Source: an uncultured Coriobacteriia bacterium (GTDB lineage: Bacteria; Actinomycetota; Coriobacteriia; Coriobacteriales; QAMH01). Taken from it: DNA of 46,622 nucleotides. The DNA is taken from positions 1-46,622 of the forward strand of contig CAUHSG010000015.1 in assembly GCA_959608885.1 (NCBI GenBank). Direction: 5' to 3'. Both the position numbers and the translations under genes were made by a program. Under the pieces are notes generated by a model that worked only from the letters and a program-made list of their open reading frames with translations, ran no database searches and was not told where the DNA came from. Positions 1-8,454 of the stretch are shown here, in pieces (position 1 is the first letter of the stretch; the number at the start of each line of letters is the position of its first letter).

Positions 1-1884
1 GATTGGAGCAAGATAAGCCCGACCATTTTCGGTGGCATTTTCGAGAGTACCTTGAATCCCGAGACCAGGCGTTCGGGTGGCATGCACTACACCAGTCCTG
101 AGAACATCCACAAGGTAATCGACCCGCTCTTTCTGGACGACCTCCGCAATGAATTCAATGCTATAAGGACGGAAGATGGAGTTGCCGAGAAGATGCGAAT
201 GAAGAAACTTCGTGAGTTTCGCGAGAAGATTGGCTCGCTTCGCTTCTTTGATCCCGCTTGTGGTAGCGGAAACTTTCTTACTGAAACGTATCTATCGCTC
301 AGGCGTTTGGAAGATGATGTGATGAACGTGCTTAATGACGGGCAGATGTCCATCGTTTTTGAGACGGAGGATAACGACAAGCGCGTGAGTCTCGATCAGT
401 TCTACGGTATAGAGATAAACGACTTTGCCGTACGCGTGGCCAAGACGGCGCTATGGATTGCACAGCTGCAATCAAATAACGAAAGCGAGTCCATGCTGGA
501 CATCAGCATTGAAGATTTCCCGCTCAAGGACAGCGCGAACGTCGTGGAGGGCAATGCGCTGCGTATGGACTGGAACGACGTGTTGCCGGCCGGCAAATGC
601 GACTTCATCATGGGTAATCCGCCGTTCATCGGACATCAATGGAGAGATGTTAACCAGCAGGAGGATATGTCCATTGTTTTCGAGGGGATCTCTGGTGCTG
701 GCAAGCTCGATTATGTGTGTGCGTGGTATCTGCTTGCGGCTCAATATATTGGTATGAGGGATATGCACGCTGCTTTCGTATCTACTAACTCCATATGTCA
801 GGGAGAGTCCGTTCGAATCCTTTGGGAACCCATGGAGAAGCTGGGCATGGAGATAGACTTTGCATATCCTTCATTTGTGTGGTCGAATGAATCAAACGAC
901 CAAGCTCATGTGCATGTGGTCATCGTTGGCTTTTCCAGCATTGCACATCCGTTGCCGTCAAAGCGCATATTCTATGCGGGCTCTGTGATTGAGGCCGAGC
1001 ATATCAATGGATATCTTTTCGATGCCGAGAACGTTTTCATTGCGAACAGAGGAAAACCTATTAACAAAAACGTTCCAGAGATGACCAAAGGCAGTCAGCC
1101 CACCGATGGCGGCAATCTCATCCTTTCTGAGTCGGAAGCCAGCGACTTGATAGAGAAGCATTCAAACCTTCGAGAAGTGATACGTCCTTATATGGGCGGT
1201 CGTGAATTCATCAATGGACAGAAGCGGTTTTGTCTGTGGTTCGATGGTGTTCGTTTGGCAGACTATAACTATCCCGAGGTCCGTGAGCGTTTGCAGGCGG
1301 TAAAGGAAGCTAGAGAGAAGAGTCCGACCAAATCGGTCAGGGAAGCTGCTTTGACACCAGCGCTATTTACTCAGATTAGGCAACCAAAGGGTGCGTATTT
1401 AGCGCTTCCTGTTGTTTCTAGTGAACGACGAAAATACATCCCCGTCGGATTCGTCAATCAAGAAGTAATTGCCAGCGATCAGCTACGTTTTATCCCAACT
1501 GATGATATGTTCATTTTTGGCCTTCTTCTCTCTAAAGCGCATATGGCATGGCTGAGAGTGGTTGCAGGGAGACTCAAAAGCGACTATCGCTATGCGCCAG
1601 CGGTTTACAACAGCTTTGTTTTTCCAAAAGCGGATGAGGAGCATCGCGAACAGATCAGGGAGCTGGCGCAATCTGTACTCGATGCTCGCGCTCTTTACTC
1701 TGAGGCATCGTTGGCTGATTTATACGATCCAGATAATGAGTTTATCTACCCAGAATTGATGTTAGCGCATAGGGCGCTAGATAAAGCAGTCGAAGCAACT
1801 TACGGCGTTGACTTTGATGGTGACGAGGAAAAGATGGTTGCACATCTATTCAAGCTATATGCAGAAGCAATTAAGGAGGACTAA
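1..1884 (+). CDS. MmeI-like class I DNA methyltransferase (5' end outside window)
   Basis: The reading frame is open from the first base (start DWSKISPTIFGG), so the gene begins upstream; a TTG at 52 is only an internal codon. About 627 codons are visible. The 'PTIFGGIFE...LNPE.RR.GGMHYTS' block, the SAM-binding motif I (DPACGSGNF, codons from nt 250) and the catalytic NPPF tetrad (nt 616-627) place it in the COG1002/MmeI-like N6-adenine or type IIG family. The rest should hold the target-recognition region. An N-terminal nuclease, if there is one, lies outside the window, so I cannot say whether this is a fused restriction enzyme or a methylase only. The stop overlaps the next start (TAATG), so it is probably translationally coupled to the DUF262 gene. 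The G+C is lower than in the rest of the window, consistent with a transferred defence island. Confidence 0.88.
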   Translation, partial: DWSKISPTIFGGIFESTLNPETRRSGGMHYTSPENIHKVIDPLFLDDLRNEFNAIRTEDGVAEKMRMKKLREFREKIGSLRFFDPACGSGNFLTETYLSLRRLEDDVMNVLNDGQMSIVFETEDNDKRVSLDQFYGIEINDFAVRVAKTALWIAQLQSNNESESMLDISIEDFPLKDSANVVEGNALRMDWNDVLPAGKCDFIMGNPPFIGHQWRDVNQQEDMSIVFEGISGAGKLDYVCAWYLLAAQYIGMRDMHAAFVSTNSICQGESVRILWEPMEKLGMEIDFAYPSFVWSNESNDQAHVHVVIVGFSSIAHPLPSKRIFYAGSVIEAEHINGYLFDAENVFIANRGKPINKNVPEMTKGSQPTDGGNLILSESEASDLIEKHSNLREVIRPYMGGREFINGQKRFCLWFDGVRLADYNYPEVRERLQAVKEAREKSPTKSVREAALTPALFTQIRQPKGAYLALPVVSSERRKYIPVGFVNQEVIASDQLRFIPTDDMFIFGLLLSKAHMAWLRVVAGRLKSDYRYAPAVYNSFVFPKADEEHREQIRELAQSVLDARALYSEASLADLYDPDNEFIYPELMLAHRALDKAVEATYGVDFDGDEEKMVAHLFKLYAEAIKED

Positions 1885-3947
1885 TGAAGGGAAGCTCTAA
1901 GCCGCTTTTGAAATATATGGAAGGGTCGGATACTCGATTCATTATTCCTGTTTACCAAAGAAACTATGACTGGAAGAAGGAAAACTGCCAGCAGCTATTA
2001 GAAGACCTAGTTAAAGTCGTTAAAGAGGATTGACCATCCCATTTTTTTGGCAGCCTGGTTTCTTCGACTGAGGGATCGGATAACGTGATCATCGATGGAC
2101 AGCAACGTCTGACCACCATATCCATCATGCTTCTTGCTCTCACGAATCTGCTCGATGAAGGGCTCATAGATTCACGAAAGGAGAACTTAGGTGACAAGAT
2201 CACAAATGATTATCTTATCGATCAGTGGGATGAGGAAGAGAAGATAAAGCTCAAGCCCGTCAAGAACGATCAAAAGGCGTTTACGCGCTTGTTCGGTAAT
2301 TCGGATGATTTTGTCCTGGAGTCAAAGGTAACGCAGAACTACCTCTATTTTTATGATCATATCAAGGGACTAGACATAACGGCAGATGAACTATTCGATG
2401 CCATTAAGAGGCTTATTATCATCGACATATCTCTGGAGTATGGCGACAACCCACAGCTTATATTTGAATCATTGAACTCGACTGGCCTCGACTTGAGTGA
2501 GGCGGATAAGGTTCGCAACTATGTGCTGATGGGGCTTAATCATACTGTGCAGGAGAGGTATTACGAAAAGTATTGGAACAAGATAGAGGAATACACCGAT
2601 TACGAGGTTAGTGAGTTCATCCGTCAATACCTCACGTTCAAATCAACGCGCTGGCCGAATAAGGACAAGGTCTACGATGCCTTCAAGGACTATGCGCAGA
2701 AGCATACCGATCTGGAAACCTTGCTGGAAGACATGCTCAAATATGCTCGCATCTATAACGAGATCATCAAACATTCTACGAGTGATTCCGCATCGAATCG
2801 CATCCTTGAGCGTATGAATCAGCTTGAGACAAGCGTTGTCAATCCCTTGCTCTTTTCCATCATTGGCCGGTATGAAGAGGGGCGTATCAACGCCGAGGAT
2901 ATGAGAGCTGCACTTCTGGCACTTGAATCGTATCTGTTTCGTCGTCTGGTTTGCGAAGTGCCCACTAATTCGCTGAATAAGACCTTTGCGACGTTGGCGA
3001 ACGAAGCTGATCGTCTCGTTCAGGACGACAGTGAGTTTGTGCCAGCGATGATTTATGCATTGCGAGGGAAGCCTGGGACGACACGCTTCCCAAGCGATGA
3101 CGAGTTTGAAAGCGCATTGCGTCAACGTGACTTCTATAACATGCGTCAGAAGAACCGGATATACCTTTTCGATAGGCTTGAGAACGGAGATACCTACGAG
3201 AAGGTCAATGTGCCCAAGATGATGCTTGAGAGGGATCACGGCCTTTCCGTCGAGCACATCATGCCTCAAACTATTACTGAAGCATGGAAGAAGGATCTGG
3301 GCGATGACTGGGAGCGCATACATGAACAGTGGTGCGACAGGGTAGCAAACCTTACCCTCACGGGCTATAACAGCAAATACAGCAACAGACCATTCTCTGA
3401 AAAACTGACTATCGAAAACGGGTTCAAGGAATCACCGCTCTATCTGAACAAGTGGGTTGGTGAACAACCCCATTGGGGCGAAGCGGAATTGATTGCGCGT
3501 CAAGACATGCTTTCAAAACGTTTTCTTGATCTGTGGGCGCTACCTGAAACTGATTTCGAGCCAGCGGTTGATGAGGACGTAATACATTCTTTGGATGACG
3601 ATTTCGATTTCACAGGAACCACAATTGCGGCCTATACCTTCATTGGATCGAAAAGTCATGTGAAAACATGGAAAGATGCCGCCGAAGAGATACTTAGACA
3701 ACTCTATGAGCTTGATCCGGCAACGATACGTTCGCTGGCAGCTTCCGATGAATTCCCTGGTAATTACCTCTGTAATGGAAAAATGAATGAACGAGGGTGG
3801 TTTGAGATAGGCAGCGAGTGTTATGCATATCTTGCGACTTCAACGAGTTCTAAGATAAATTTGCTCACGGCCGTTTTTGACCACATTGGATTGAGTGGCG
3901 AGGATTTGGTGTTTGAGATACGCAGTGATGATAGCGAAGAGGAATAG
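1884..3947 (+). pseudogene. GmrSD-like DUF262/DUF1524 protein interrupted by an in-frame TGA
   Basis: Starting at the ATG that overlaps the methyltransferase stop, the frame encodes a typical DUF262 N-terminus (FIIPVYQRNYDW). It then meets TGA at 2031-2033 and continues in the same frame with PSHFFGSLVSS and VIIDGQQRLTT, the core DGQQR motif. The downstream part carries the DUF1524 HNH-like block (LSVEHIMPQT, near nt 3240-3270) and a C-terminal extension of about 120 residues. Intact length would be about 687 codons. GmrSD proteins are NTP-dependent nucleases that restrict modified DNA. The lost codon is most simply a CGA (Arg) changed to TGA. A GTG at 2085 could restart translation, but such a product would lack the first 67 codons, including the QR-containing N-terminal motif. 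No frameshift is apparent after the stop, so the inactivation looks recent. Confidence 0.85.
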
Positions 3948-4028
3948 CGGAAGTAATTGAAAGAATTGCAAGCAACTTAATGATGTGTTTATTAAACGCT
4001 TTACATCCTTAGCGTAGAGGAGAATTAA

Positions 4029-4358
4029 ATGTCATTTGAGCCTTTGGATGAAAGTCTTGAAATCTACCTTAGGAAACTTATTGAATTAAGCGAGAATGGC
4101 GCGCTTAATAGGAAAGTAGATGATTGCCCTGAGTTTCGAAAATTGGCGCAACTAAAATTCATTGAGGTAAAGCACGAATATATTGACGGAACCCGTTATA
4201 TTCAATTGAGCTACGACGCCTTGCAATACTTTGAGCATAAAACAAAGTGGAAGAGAGAACGCAGGGTGGAAACTGCCAAGAATGCGATAGAAGAAGCTGC
4301 AAAAGTTGGTGGAAAGTTCGTAGGTGAGGCTATAAAGAGCATGACGCGAAATGATTGA
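4029..4358 (+). CDS. Hypothetical 109-aa protein, possible winged-helix
   Basis: I do not recognise the family. The start is well placed after a strong ribosome site (GAGGAG, 6 nt upstream of ATG). The first 75 residues look like a small winged-helix fold: helices, then a basic strand region ending in 'IQLSYDALQYFEHK'. The last 35 residues are basic and then Ala-rich helical (VGGKFVGEAIKSM). It lies 81 bp after the broken DUF262 gene on the same strand and shares its lower G+C. It may therefore be an accessory part of the methyltransferase/DUF262 defence locus, but nothing in the sequence shows its job. Confidence 0.6.
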   Translation: MSFEPLDESLEIYLRKLIELSENGALNRKVDDCPEFRKLAQLKFIEVKHEYIDGTRYIQLSYDALQYFEHKTKWKRERRVETAKNAIEEAAKVGGKFVGEAIKSMTRND

Positions 4359-4523
4359 GTAGGTAAATTAGCAAATGCTCGCTATCCCTAAGTGATTCTC
4401 AGGCATCTAAATCGCCATCGCTTGTTAGAGATGACCGTTTAGTGAACGTAATGAACACAGGGACATGTTGGTGGGCGTGAACTGGATTCTTGTCGTAAGA
4501 CGAGGCTCTTTTTTGTATTACTC

Positions 4524-4926
4524 TCAAACAGCCACTATGCAAGGCTCGTCGTAATACGGTATTAGCGAGTCGCATATTATGAAAAAGGCCATCGGTTTTA
4601 GCTTGTGTGAGTATGATTCGATCAAATGAATCGCTATGCGCGGGTACATCTTTAGGCCGCTTTGGCGTTTCAAGGGTTTGAACATGTCGATTAGCGATAG
4701 AGAGCGAATCGAATCCTGACTCATCGCAATAATGGATAAGCTCATCTGATCCAATAGACATCTTTTCTGGATAAGCTGCATGATTTATGGCGATTTCTCA
4801 TGCCGATGCCACGCTGTAGCATATTGTGTTCGTCTCATTCTCGATAATGGTTCGAGCCAGCTTGAGAAGGCGTTTATCATCGGCTAGCGCCCAAAGGAGA
4901 ATATGGGTATATAAAAGCGCTCTCAT
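4524..4926 (-). pseudogene. Decayed VapC-family PIN-domain toxin
   Basis: Read on the minus strand from ATG 4926, the translation begins MRALLYTHILLWALADDKRL and runs on to SVASA-stop-EIAINHAAYPEK, then SFDRIILTQAKTDGLF. This is the PIN/VapC family (COG3744 type; intact members start MRALLDTH..LLWAL and have SxWEIAIK). Three lesions are visible. The first catalytic Asp is Tyr (LLYTH). The conserved Trp codon is TGA at 4798-4800 (codon 43). A frameshift near 4585-4592 puts the C-terminal SLIPYYDEPCIVAV in another frame. The gene directly follows an antitoxin remnant (4930-5196). It can no longer make an active ribonuclease. Confidence 0.78.
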
Positions 4927-4929
4927 GCG

Positions 4930-5196
4930 TTAATCCCCAAAACGGGCGCCCACTTTTGCATTTATTTCTGGTGAGTCCCAGTCGTCTTCATACAATGCGC
5001 GACCGCGAGCAGTGCCGATGCGCGTTGAAAAGAACATTCGACGTGCGCTTGCTCAATCATGTAACGTCATCTTTGATTGCCGCCGCATGAAGGGTTTACC
5101 AGACACGGCTATTGAACGCGAGCTCCGCGTTTGCGCAAACGGACGAGTGAAGAGGCTAAAGCACCTGTTATTCATCAACCGTAAAGGTGCTGTCAT
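4930..5196 (-). pseudogene. Decayed Phd/YefM-type antitoxin remnant
   Basis: Just upstream of the VapC remnant on the minus strand, the frame ending at TAA 4930-4932 reads RIGTARGRALYEDDWDSPEI followed by NAKVGARFGD. This matches the C-terminal toxin-binding tail of antitoxins paired with COG3744 toxins. Extending the frame back gives AVSGKPF, reminiscent of the 'GKPVARL' motif, but with an in-frame TGA at 5053-5055 and a poor N-terminus. The C-terminal match is clear; the start at ATG 5196 is a guess. The stop lies 3 bp before the toxin ATG, the expected operon spacing. Confidence 0.6.
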
Positions 5197-5234
5197 TGAC
5201 ATCAAATAGCACTAGCGGTTACTATCCAAAGTAC

Positions 5235-5277
5235 AAAAGCCCCTGCACGGTGAGCCATCGCTTAAAGCAGGGGCTTT
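5235..5277. terminator. Intrinsic terminator hairpin, probably for the HTH gene
   Basis: The inverted repeat AAAAGCCCCTGC (5235-5246) / GCAGGGGCTTT (5267-5277) encloses a 20-nt loop. Read on the minus strand, the stem ends in GGGGCTTTTG, which suits termination after the abi-HTH operon whose last stop is at 5330. It could work in both directions. Confidence 0.6.
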
Positions 5278-5329
5278 CGTATAGTGTCTGTACAGCTCGT
5301 GCTTCGTGGTTATCAATCGCAATCGGCTC

Positions 5330-5665
5330 TTATGCCATCGATGCATTCTTTTTGGGCCGGCCTGCGGAACGGTCGCTTGCGGCGTATGCTTCGACGCTGT
5401 CTACGGTGACCTGGGTCCTCCCTGCAAAACGCTCCGCGACGAGCTTGCCGCTAGCTATGAGCTGGGTCCTCCCTGCAAAACGCTCCGCGACGAGCTTGCC
5501 GCTAGCTATGAGCTGGGATACGCGCCCTTTTGTGATGCCGAGTACCTTTGCTGCCTCGGTGGCTGACATCGTCGGCACTCCGAGAGAGAAGCCGTCAGTG
5601 TTCGCGTAAACATACACGACATCACCATCGTCGGCGGTCACGACCGTCGCCTTGGGGATGGGCAT
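5330..5665 (-). CDS. Small helix-turn-helix (excisionase/MerR-like) protein with internal duplication
   Basis: 111 aa from ATG 5665, chosen because GGAG lies 8 nt upstream and the Abi gene stops 5 bp before it; a longer open frame to 5746 overlaps the Abi gene. The core 'MSATEAAKVLGITKGRVSQL' followed by IASGKLVAERF is the winged helix of DNA-binding excisionase/MerR-like proteins, followed by a short helix (VDSVEAYAA) and a basic tail (GRPKK). The 17-residue block LIASGKLVAERFAGRTQ occurs twice in perfect tandem, encoded by a 51-bp duplication (5411-5512), which lengthens the wing region. Co-transcription with the Abi gene suggests a regulator or accessory of that cassette. Whether the duplicated protein still binds DNA is unknown. 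Confidence 0.75.
   Translation of the reverse strand: MPIPKATVVTADDGDVVYVYANTDGFSLGVPTMSATEAAKVLGITKGRVSQLIASGKLVAERFAGRTQLIASGKLVAERFAGRTQVTVDSVEAYAASDRSAGRPKKNASMA
5411..5512. repeat. Perfect 51-bp tandem duplication inside the HTH gene
   Basis: Two identical 51-bp units (5411-5461 and 5462-5512) begin CTGGGTCCTCCCTGC and end CTATGAG. The length is a multiple of three, so the HTH protein gains 17 residues without a frameshift. The complete identity points to a recent duplication. Confidence 0.95.
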
Positions 5666-5670
5666 GTCGT

Positions 5671-6639
5671 CTACTCCTGCCGGCTTTCGATACCCTTGTA
5701 TTCTGTGTCGTCCTTTTCCTCGATTCTCGGAAATCCCATCTCGCATAGCAGGTCCTGGAGGTCCATGTTGTGCAGCCTGTTCTTATAGCTGCCATAGAGG
5801 TCTGCGAGCTCGTTCATGAACCTGACAACATCTTCTGCTGGCAGAAGATCAAACAGCTTGAGCGTCATCACGCTAAAATCGGCATCTCCCGATTTCGCGC
5901 AATACAACCGTTCATCGTGGGCGCAGTAGTTGCGGAAGTCCTTCAGTATCGTTGCCGAGCGGAGTAGCTTTCGCTCTGACAAGAAGCCCTGCTCCTTCTG
6001 GCTCCTTCTCGAGACCTTAGATATGAGAGTGCACGCGCGCATGCGGTCTTCCGGTTGCATTAGTTGGTAGAAGTTCACGATGTTTCCAAACGTGAGGTCG
6101 TTTGCGAGTACCCACAAGGGCACGCCGCCATGTCGCGCCATATAGTGCTTTATGAAGTCGCGGGAATAGCGATTCACAGCGAGCTTGTCATTGAGAACCT
6201 TCATCAGCCTGTTTAGATTGTCGCTATGCAAACTGCGCCTGTTTCCTTTGAAGGCCCTCGGCAGTAAATAGTTATCCGAAGTGCAGAAGTTTGACCTGTC
6301 GAGATAAGCGTCCTGGGATTGGTGTGCCTCGCAGAATGCATAGGCGACCGATGTGCGCATGACGGCCTCGGCTTGCGTGAGGTAGTTGAACGTGATTAGG
6401 CGAAGGTCACGGTCGAACTGGAATAGGTCATACATCCACTCAAAGCGGGTACCTTCGAGATAGACGTCATCCGCGCTCGATTCCATTGCCTCGCGATCTA
6501 GGAACGGATCTTTGTATCCGTTTACGATTGCGTAGTAGCTCTCTCGTTCGATGGCTGCACCCGTATCGTCGTCTACTTCGACACCACGGGATTTCAAGAT
6601 TTCAACTAATTCGTCGACTGTTTTGAATTGCTTTGCCAA
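5671..6639 (-). CDS. Abi family (Abi_2, AbiD/AbiF-like) abortive-infection protein
   Basis: 322 aa. The start is a TTG at 6639 with GGAG about 7 nt upstream (GGAGACGGAATTG). The N-terminus (TVDELVEILKSRGVEV), the YYAIVNGYKDPF block, and the Rx4H HEPN-type motif RNYCAH (R236, H241) followed by ERL match Abi_2 proteins. These are known to give phage resistance by stopping growth, probably through RNA cleavage. The gene lies directly behind a two-hairpin small RNA that ends in an intrinsic terminator 18 nt before the TTG, so its expression should depend on readthrough or on RNA control. The HTH gene follows 5 bp later. The predicted catalytic residues are intact. Confidence 0.85.
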   Translation of the reverse strand: MAKQFKTVDELVEILKSRGVEVDDDTGAAIERESYYAIVNGYKDPFLDREAMESSADDVYLEGTRFEWMYDLFQFDRDLRLITFNYLTQAEAVMRTSVAYAFCEAHQSQDAYLDRSNFCTSDNYLLPRAFKGNRRSLHSDNLNRLMKVLNDKLAVNRYSRDFIKHYMARHGGVPLWVLANDLTFGNIVNFYQLMQPEDRMRACTLISKVSRRSQKEQGFLSERKLLRSATILKDFRNYCAHDERLYCAKSGDADFSVMTLKLFDLLPAEDVVRFMNELADLYGSYKNRLHNMDLQDLLCEMGFPRIEEKDDTEYKGIESRQE

Positions 6640-6656
6640 TTCCGTCTCCTATAATC

Positions 6657-6734
6657 AAAAAGCCCCCAGCCCTCATGGGCTGGGGACCTTTCTTTGTTGA
6701 TGGGTCACATGGAACACCATCAACTGTCTCACTG
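6657..6734 (-). ncRNA. Candidate two-hairpin small RNA in the Abi leader
   Basis: On the minus strand a putative promoter is followed by a perfect 8-bp hairpin, GTTGATGG/CCATCAAC (6717-6724 with 6696-6703, 13-nt loop). A 9-bp terminator hairpin CCCCAGCCC/GGGCTGGGG (6664-6672 with 6677-6685, loop ATGA) follows, then GCTTTTT (6662-6657). The transcript would be about 78 nt and end 18 nt before the Abi start codon. No gene needs a terminator here, because trpB already has one at 6903-6935. I recall structured RNAs (the 'abiF' motif) reported upstream of Abi genes of this family. Membership here is inference and would need a covariance-model search. Confidence 0.6.
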
Positions 6735-6739
6735 CCCAT

Positions 6740-6769
6740 ACATTAGCACGGGGATCCACACCAATTCAA
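6740..6769 (-). promoter_or_regulatory. Putative promoter of the Abi-associated RNA
   Basis: Minus strand: -35 TTGAAT (6764-6769), an 18-bp spacer, and -10 TAATGT (6740-6745). Transcription would start near 6734, just before the first hairpin. The -10 is a weak match to consensus. Confidence 0.45.
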
Positions 6770-6902
6770 TATATAATTTGCACTGGTGCGAAAATACGCT
6801 TAGTCAATACATGCGCGTTTTGCGCAAATAATCTCGTCGATTATAAACTCCTTGTGCTCTTTCGTCCGGGGTTGCTTTCAATCGTGACGAAGTCAAATCA
6901 AT

Positions 6903-6935
6903 AAAAATGGGCGGCCTGGTCTGCCCAAGCCGCCC
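6903..6935 (-). terminator. Intrinsic terminator of trpB
   Basis: GGGCGGC (read 6935-6929) pairs with GCCGCCC (6915-6909) around a 13-nt loop, followed on the minus strand by ATTTTTAT. It lies 30 bp after the trpB stop. Between here and the Abi promoter (6770-6902) I see no gene. Confidence 0.75.
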
Positions 6936-6965
6936 CAAGTATCGTAGCGCCTATGCCGTCAGCTG

Positions 6966-8372
6966 CTACTGGATGCCCTCGATGGAGGGGATGGTCGCGA
7001 AGCCGACCTCGAGCTCCTCGTCGGTGGGGATGTGGTCGGTCATCTCGCCGCGGTTGTAGGCCTCGTAGGCGTACATGTCGAAATAGCCCGTGCCCGTGAG
7101 GCCGAAGAGGATCGTCTTCTCCTCGCCGGTCTCGGCGCACTTACGCGCCTCCTCCATGGCCTGGAAGATCGCGTGTGCGCTCTCCGGCGCCGGCAGGATG
7201 GTCTCGAGGCGGGCAAAGTCCTCAGCTGCCTTGAAGACGTCGGTCTGCTTCACGGCGACGGCCTCCATGTAGCCGTCGTGCTTGAGCTTGGAGACGATGG
7301 GGCTCATGCCATGGTAACGCAGGCCGCCGGCGTGGTCGGGGGAGGGCAGAAAGCCACTACCCAGCGTGTACATCTTGACGAGCGGGCAGGTCTGGCCCGT
7401 GTCGGCGAAGTCGTAGGCGTACTTGCCGCGGGTGAGCGACGGGCAGCTCGCAGGTTCGACGGCGATGAAGCGCGTGTCGGGTCTGTCGCCGCGCAGCTTG
7501 TCGCGCATGAACGGCGCGATGAGGCCGCCGAGGTTTGATCCGCCGCCTGCGCAGCCAATGACGATGTCGGGGTATTCGCCGAGCTCCTTCATGGCCTCGT
7601 AACTCTCCAGGCCGATGATGGACTGGTGCAGCACGACCTGGTTGAGCACGCTGCCGAGCTGGTAGCGTCCCTTGTTCTCGGGGACGTTGAGGGCACGCTC
7701 GACCGCCTCGGAGATCGCCGTGCCCAGCGAGCCGGTCGAATCGGGATGGTCGGCGAGCATCTTCTTGCCGATCTCGGTCGTGTCGGAAGGCGACGGCGTG
7801 ACGGTCGCGTTGAAGGTCTGCATGATGGAGCGACGGAAGGGCTTCTGCTCGTAGGAACACTTCACCATGAAGACGTCCAGGTCGACGCCGTAGTGGTCAG
7901 CGGCCTCGGAAAGCGCGGTGCCCCACTGGCCGGCGCCCGTCTCGGTCGTGATCTTGTCGAGACCCTGCTCCTGGGCGTAGTAGGCCTGGGCGAGCGCCGA
8001 GTTGAGCTTGTGCGAGCCGGAGGTGTTATTGCCCTCGAACTTGTAGTAGATCTTCGCCGGGGTGTTGAGGTAGCGCTCGAGGTTGTACGCGCGGCACAGC
8101 GGGGAGGGACGGTACACCTTGTACATCTCCTGCACGCCCTCGGGGATGTCGAAGTACGCGGTCTCGTCGTCGAGCTCCTGGTCCACGAGCTTGTCGCAGA
8201 ACACCGGGGCGATGTCGTCATGCTCGGCGATCTTGCCGTTGGGCAGGCGCATGGGCTCGGGCGGCTCGGGCATGTCCGCACGCAGGTTGTACCATTGCGT
8301 CGGAATCTGGTCCTCGCGCAGATAGAGCCTGTAGGGAATCTCCTCGTTCTGCTTCTTGCTTGCGTCTGCCAT
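6966..8372 (-). CDS. trpB: TrpB-like pyridoxal-phosphate enzyme (tryptophan synthase beta, TrpB2 type)
   Basis: 468 aa from ATG 8372 (MADASKKQNEEIPYRL), preceded by AGAGGA at good spacing; an in-frame ATG at 8438 would add a polar 22-residue tail right after the attenuator and is less likely. The enzyme joins indole and serine into tryptophan. Key features are the PLP-lysine region NTSGSHKLNSA, ETGAGQWG, and the phosphate-binding loop GCAGGGSNLGG. The longer N-terminus and the RPSPLCRA segment fit the TrpB2 group rather than the TrpA-partnered TrpB1. No other trp gene is adjacent, so it is free-standing. An upstream leader peptide with three Trp codons and an attenuator hairpin indicate that tryptophan supply controls it, which supports a true biosynthetic role. 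Confidence 0.9.
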   Translation of the reverse strand: MADASKKQNEEIPYRLYLREDQIPTQWYNLRADMPEPPEPMRLPNGKIAEHDDIAPVFCDKLVDQELDDETAYFDIPEGVQEMYKVYRPSPLCRAYNLERYLNTPAKIYYKFEGNNTSGSHKLNSALAQAYYAQEQGLDKITTETGAGQWGTALSEAADHYGVDLDVFMVKCSYEQKPFRRSIMQTFNATVTPSPSDTTEIGKKMLADHPDSTGSLGTAISEAVERALNVPENKGRYQLGSVLNQVVLHQSIIGLESYEAMKELGEYPDIVIGCAGGGSNLGGLIAPFMRDKLRGDRPDTRFIAVEPASCPSLTRGKYAYDFADTGQTCPLVKMYTLGSGFLPSPDHAGGLRYHGMSPIVSKLKHDGYMEAVAVKQTDVFKAAEDFARLETILPAPESAHAIFQAMEEARKCAETGEEKTILFGLTGTGYFDMYAYEAYNRGEMTDHIPTDEELEVGFATIPSIEGIQ

Positions 8373-8454
8373 GGTCTTATCCTCTCTTTCCTTCGGACTT
8401 TCGTCCACGTTCCTGCCTTGCCAATCGTTCTCGCGCATCTCATGTTTGGGAAAT

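Noticed and set aside
2031..2033. TGA read as a sense codon (alternative genetic code or selenocysteine) in the DUF262 gene
   Set aside because: Many other genes here end at TGA in the normal way (for example ogt's neighbour ada-alkA at 18827 and the antitoxin at 21440), and I see no SECIS-like reason for selenocysteine; the family does not need Cys at this site. A nonsense mutation is simpler.
2085..3947. Taking the 620-aa frame from GTG 2085 as a complete gene
   Set aside because: The same frame upstream encodes the conserved DUF262 N-terminus joined to the methyltransferase stop, so the shorter frame is only the part after the nonsense codon.
4399..4761. A 120-aa minus-strand open frame as a real gene
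   Set aside because: Its first half is the middle of the VapC remnant and its second half is read in the wrong frame after a frameshift.
5012..5209. A 65-aa plus-strand open frame
   Set aside because: It is antisense to the antitoxin remnant and has no ribosome site or recognisable motif.
5330..5746. A longer, 138-aa version of the HTH protein
   Set aside because: It would overlap the Abi gene by 76 bp; ATG 5665 has a proper ribosome site and near-zero spacing.
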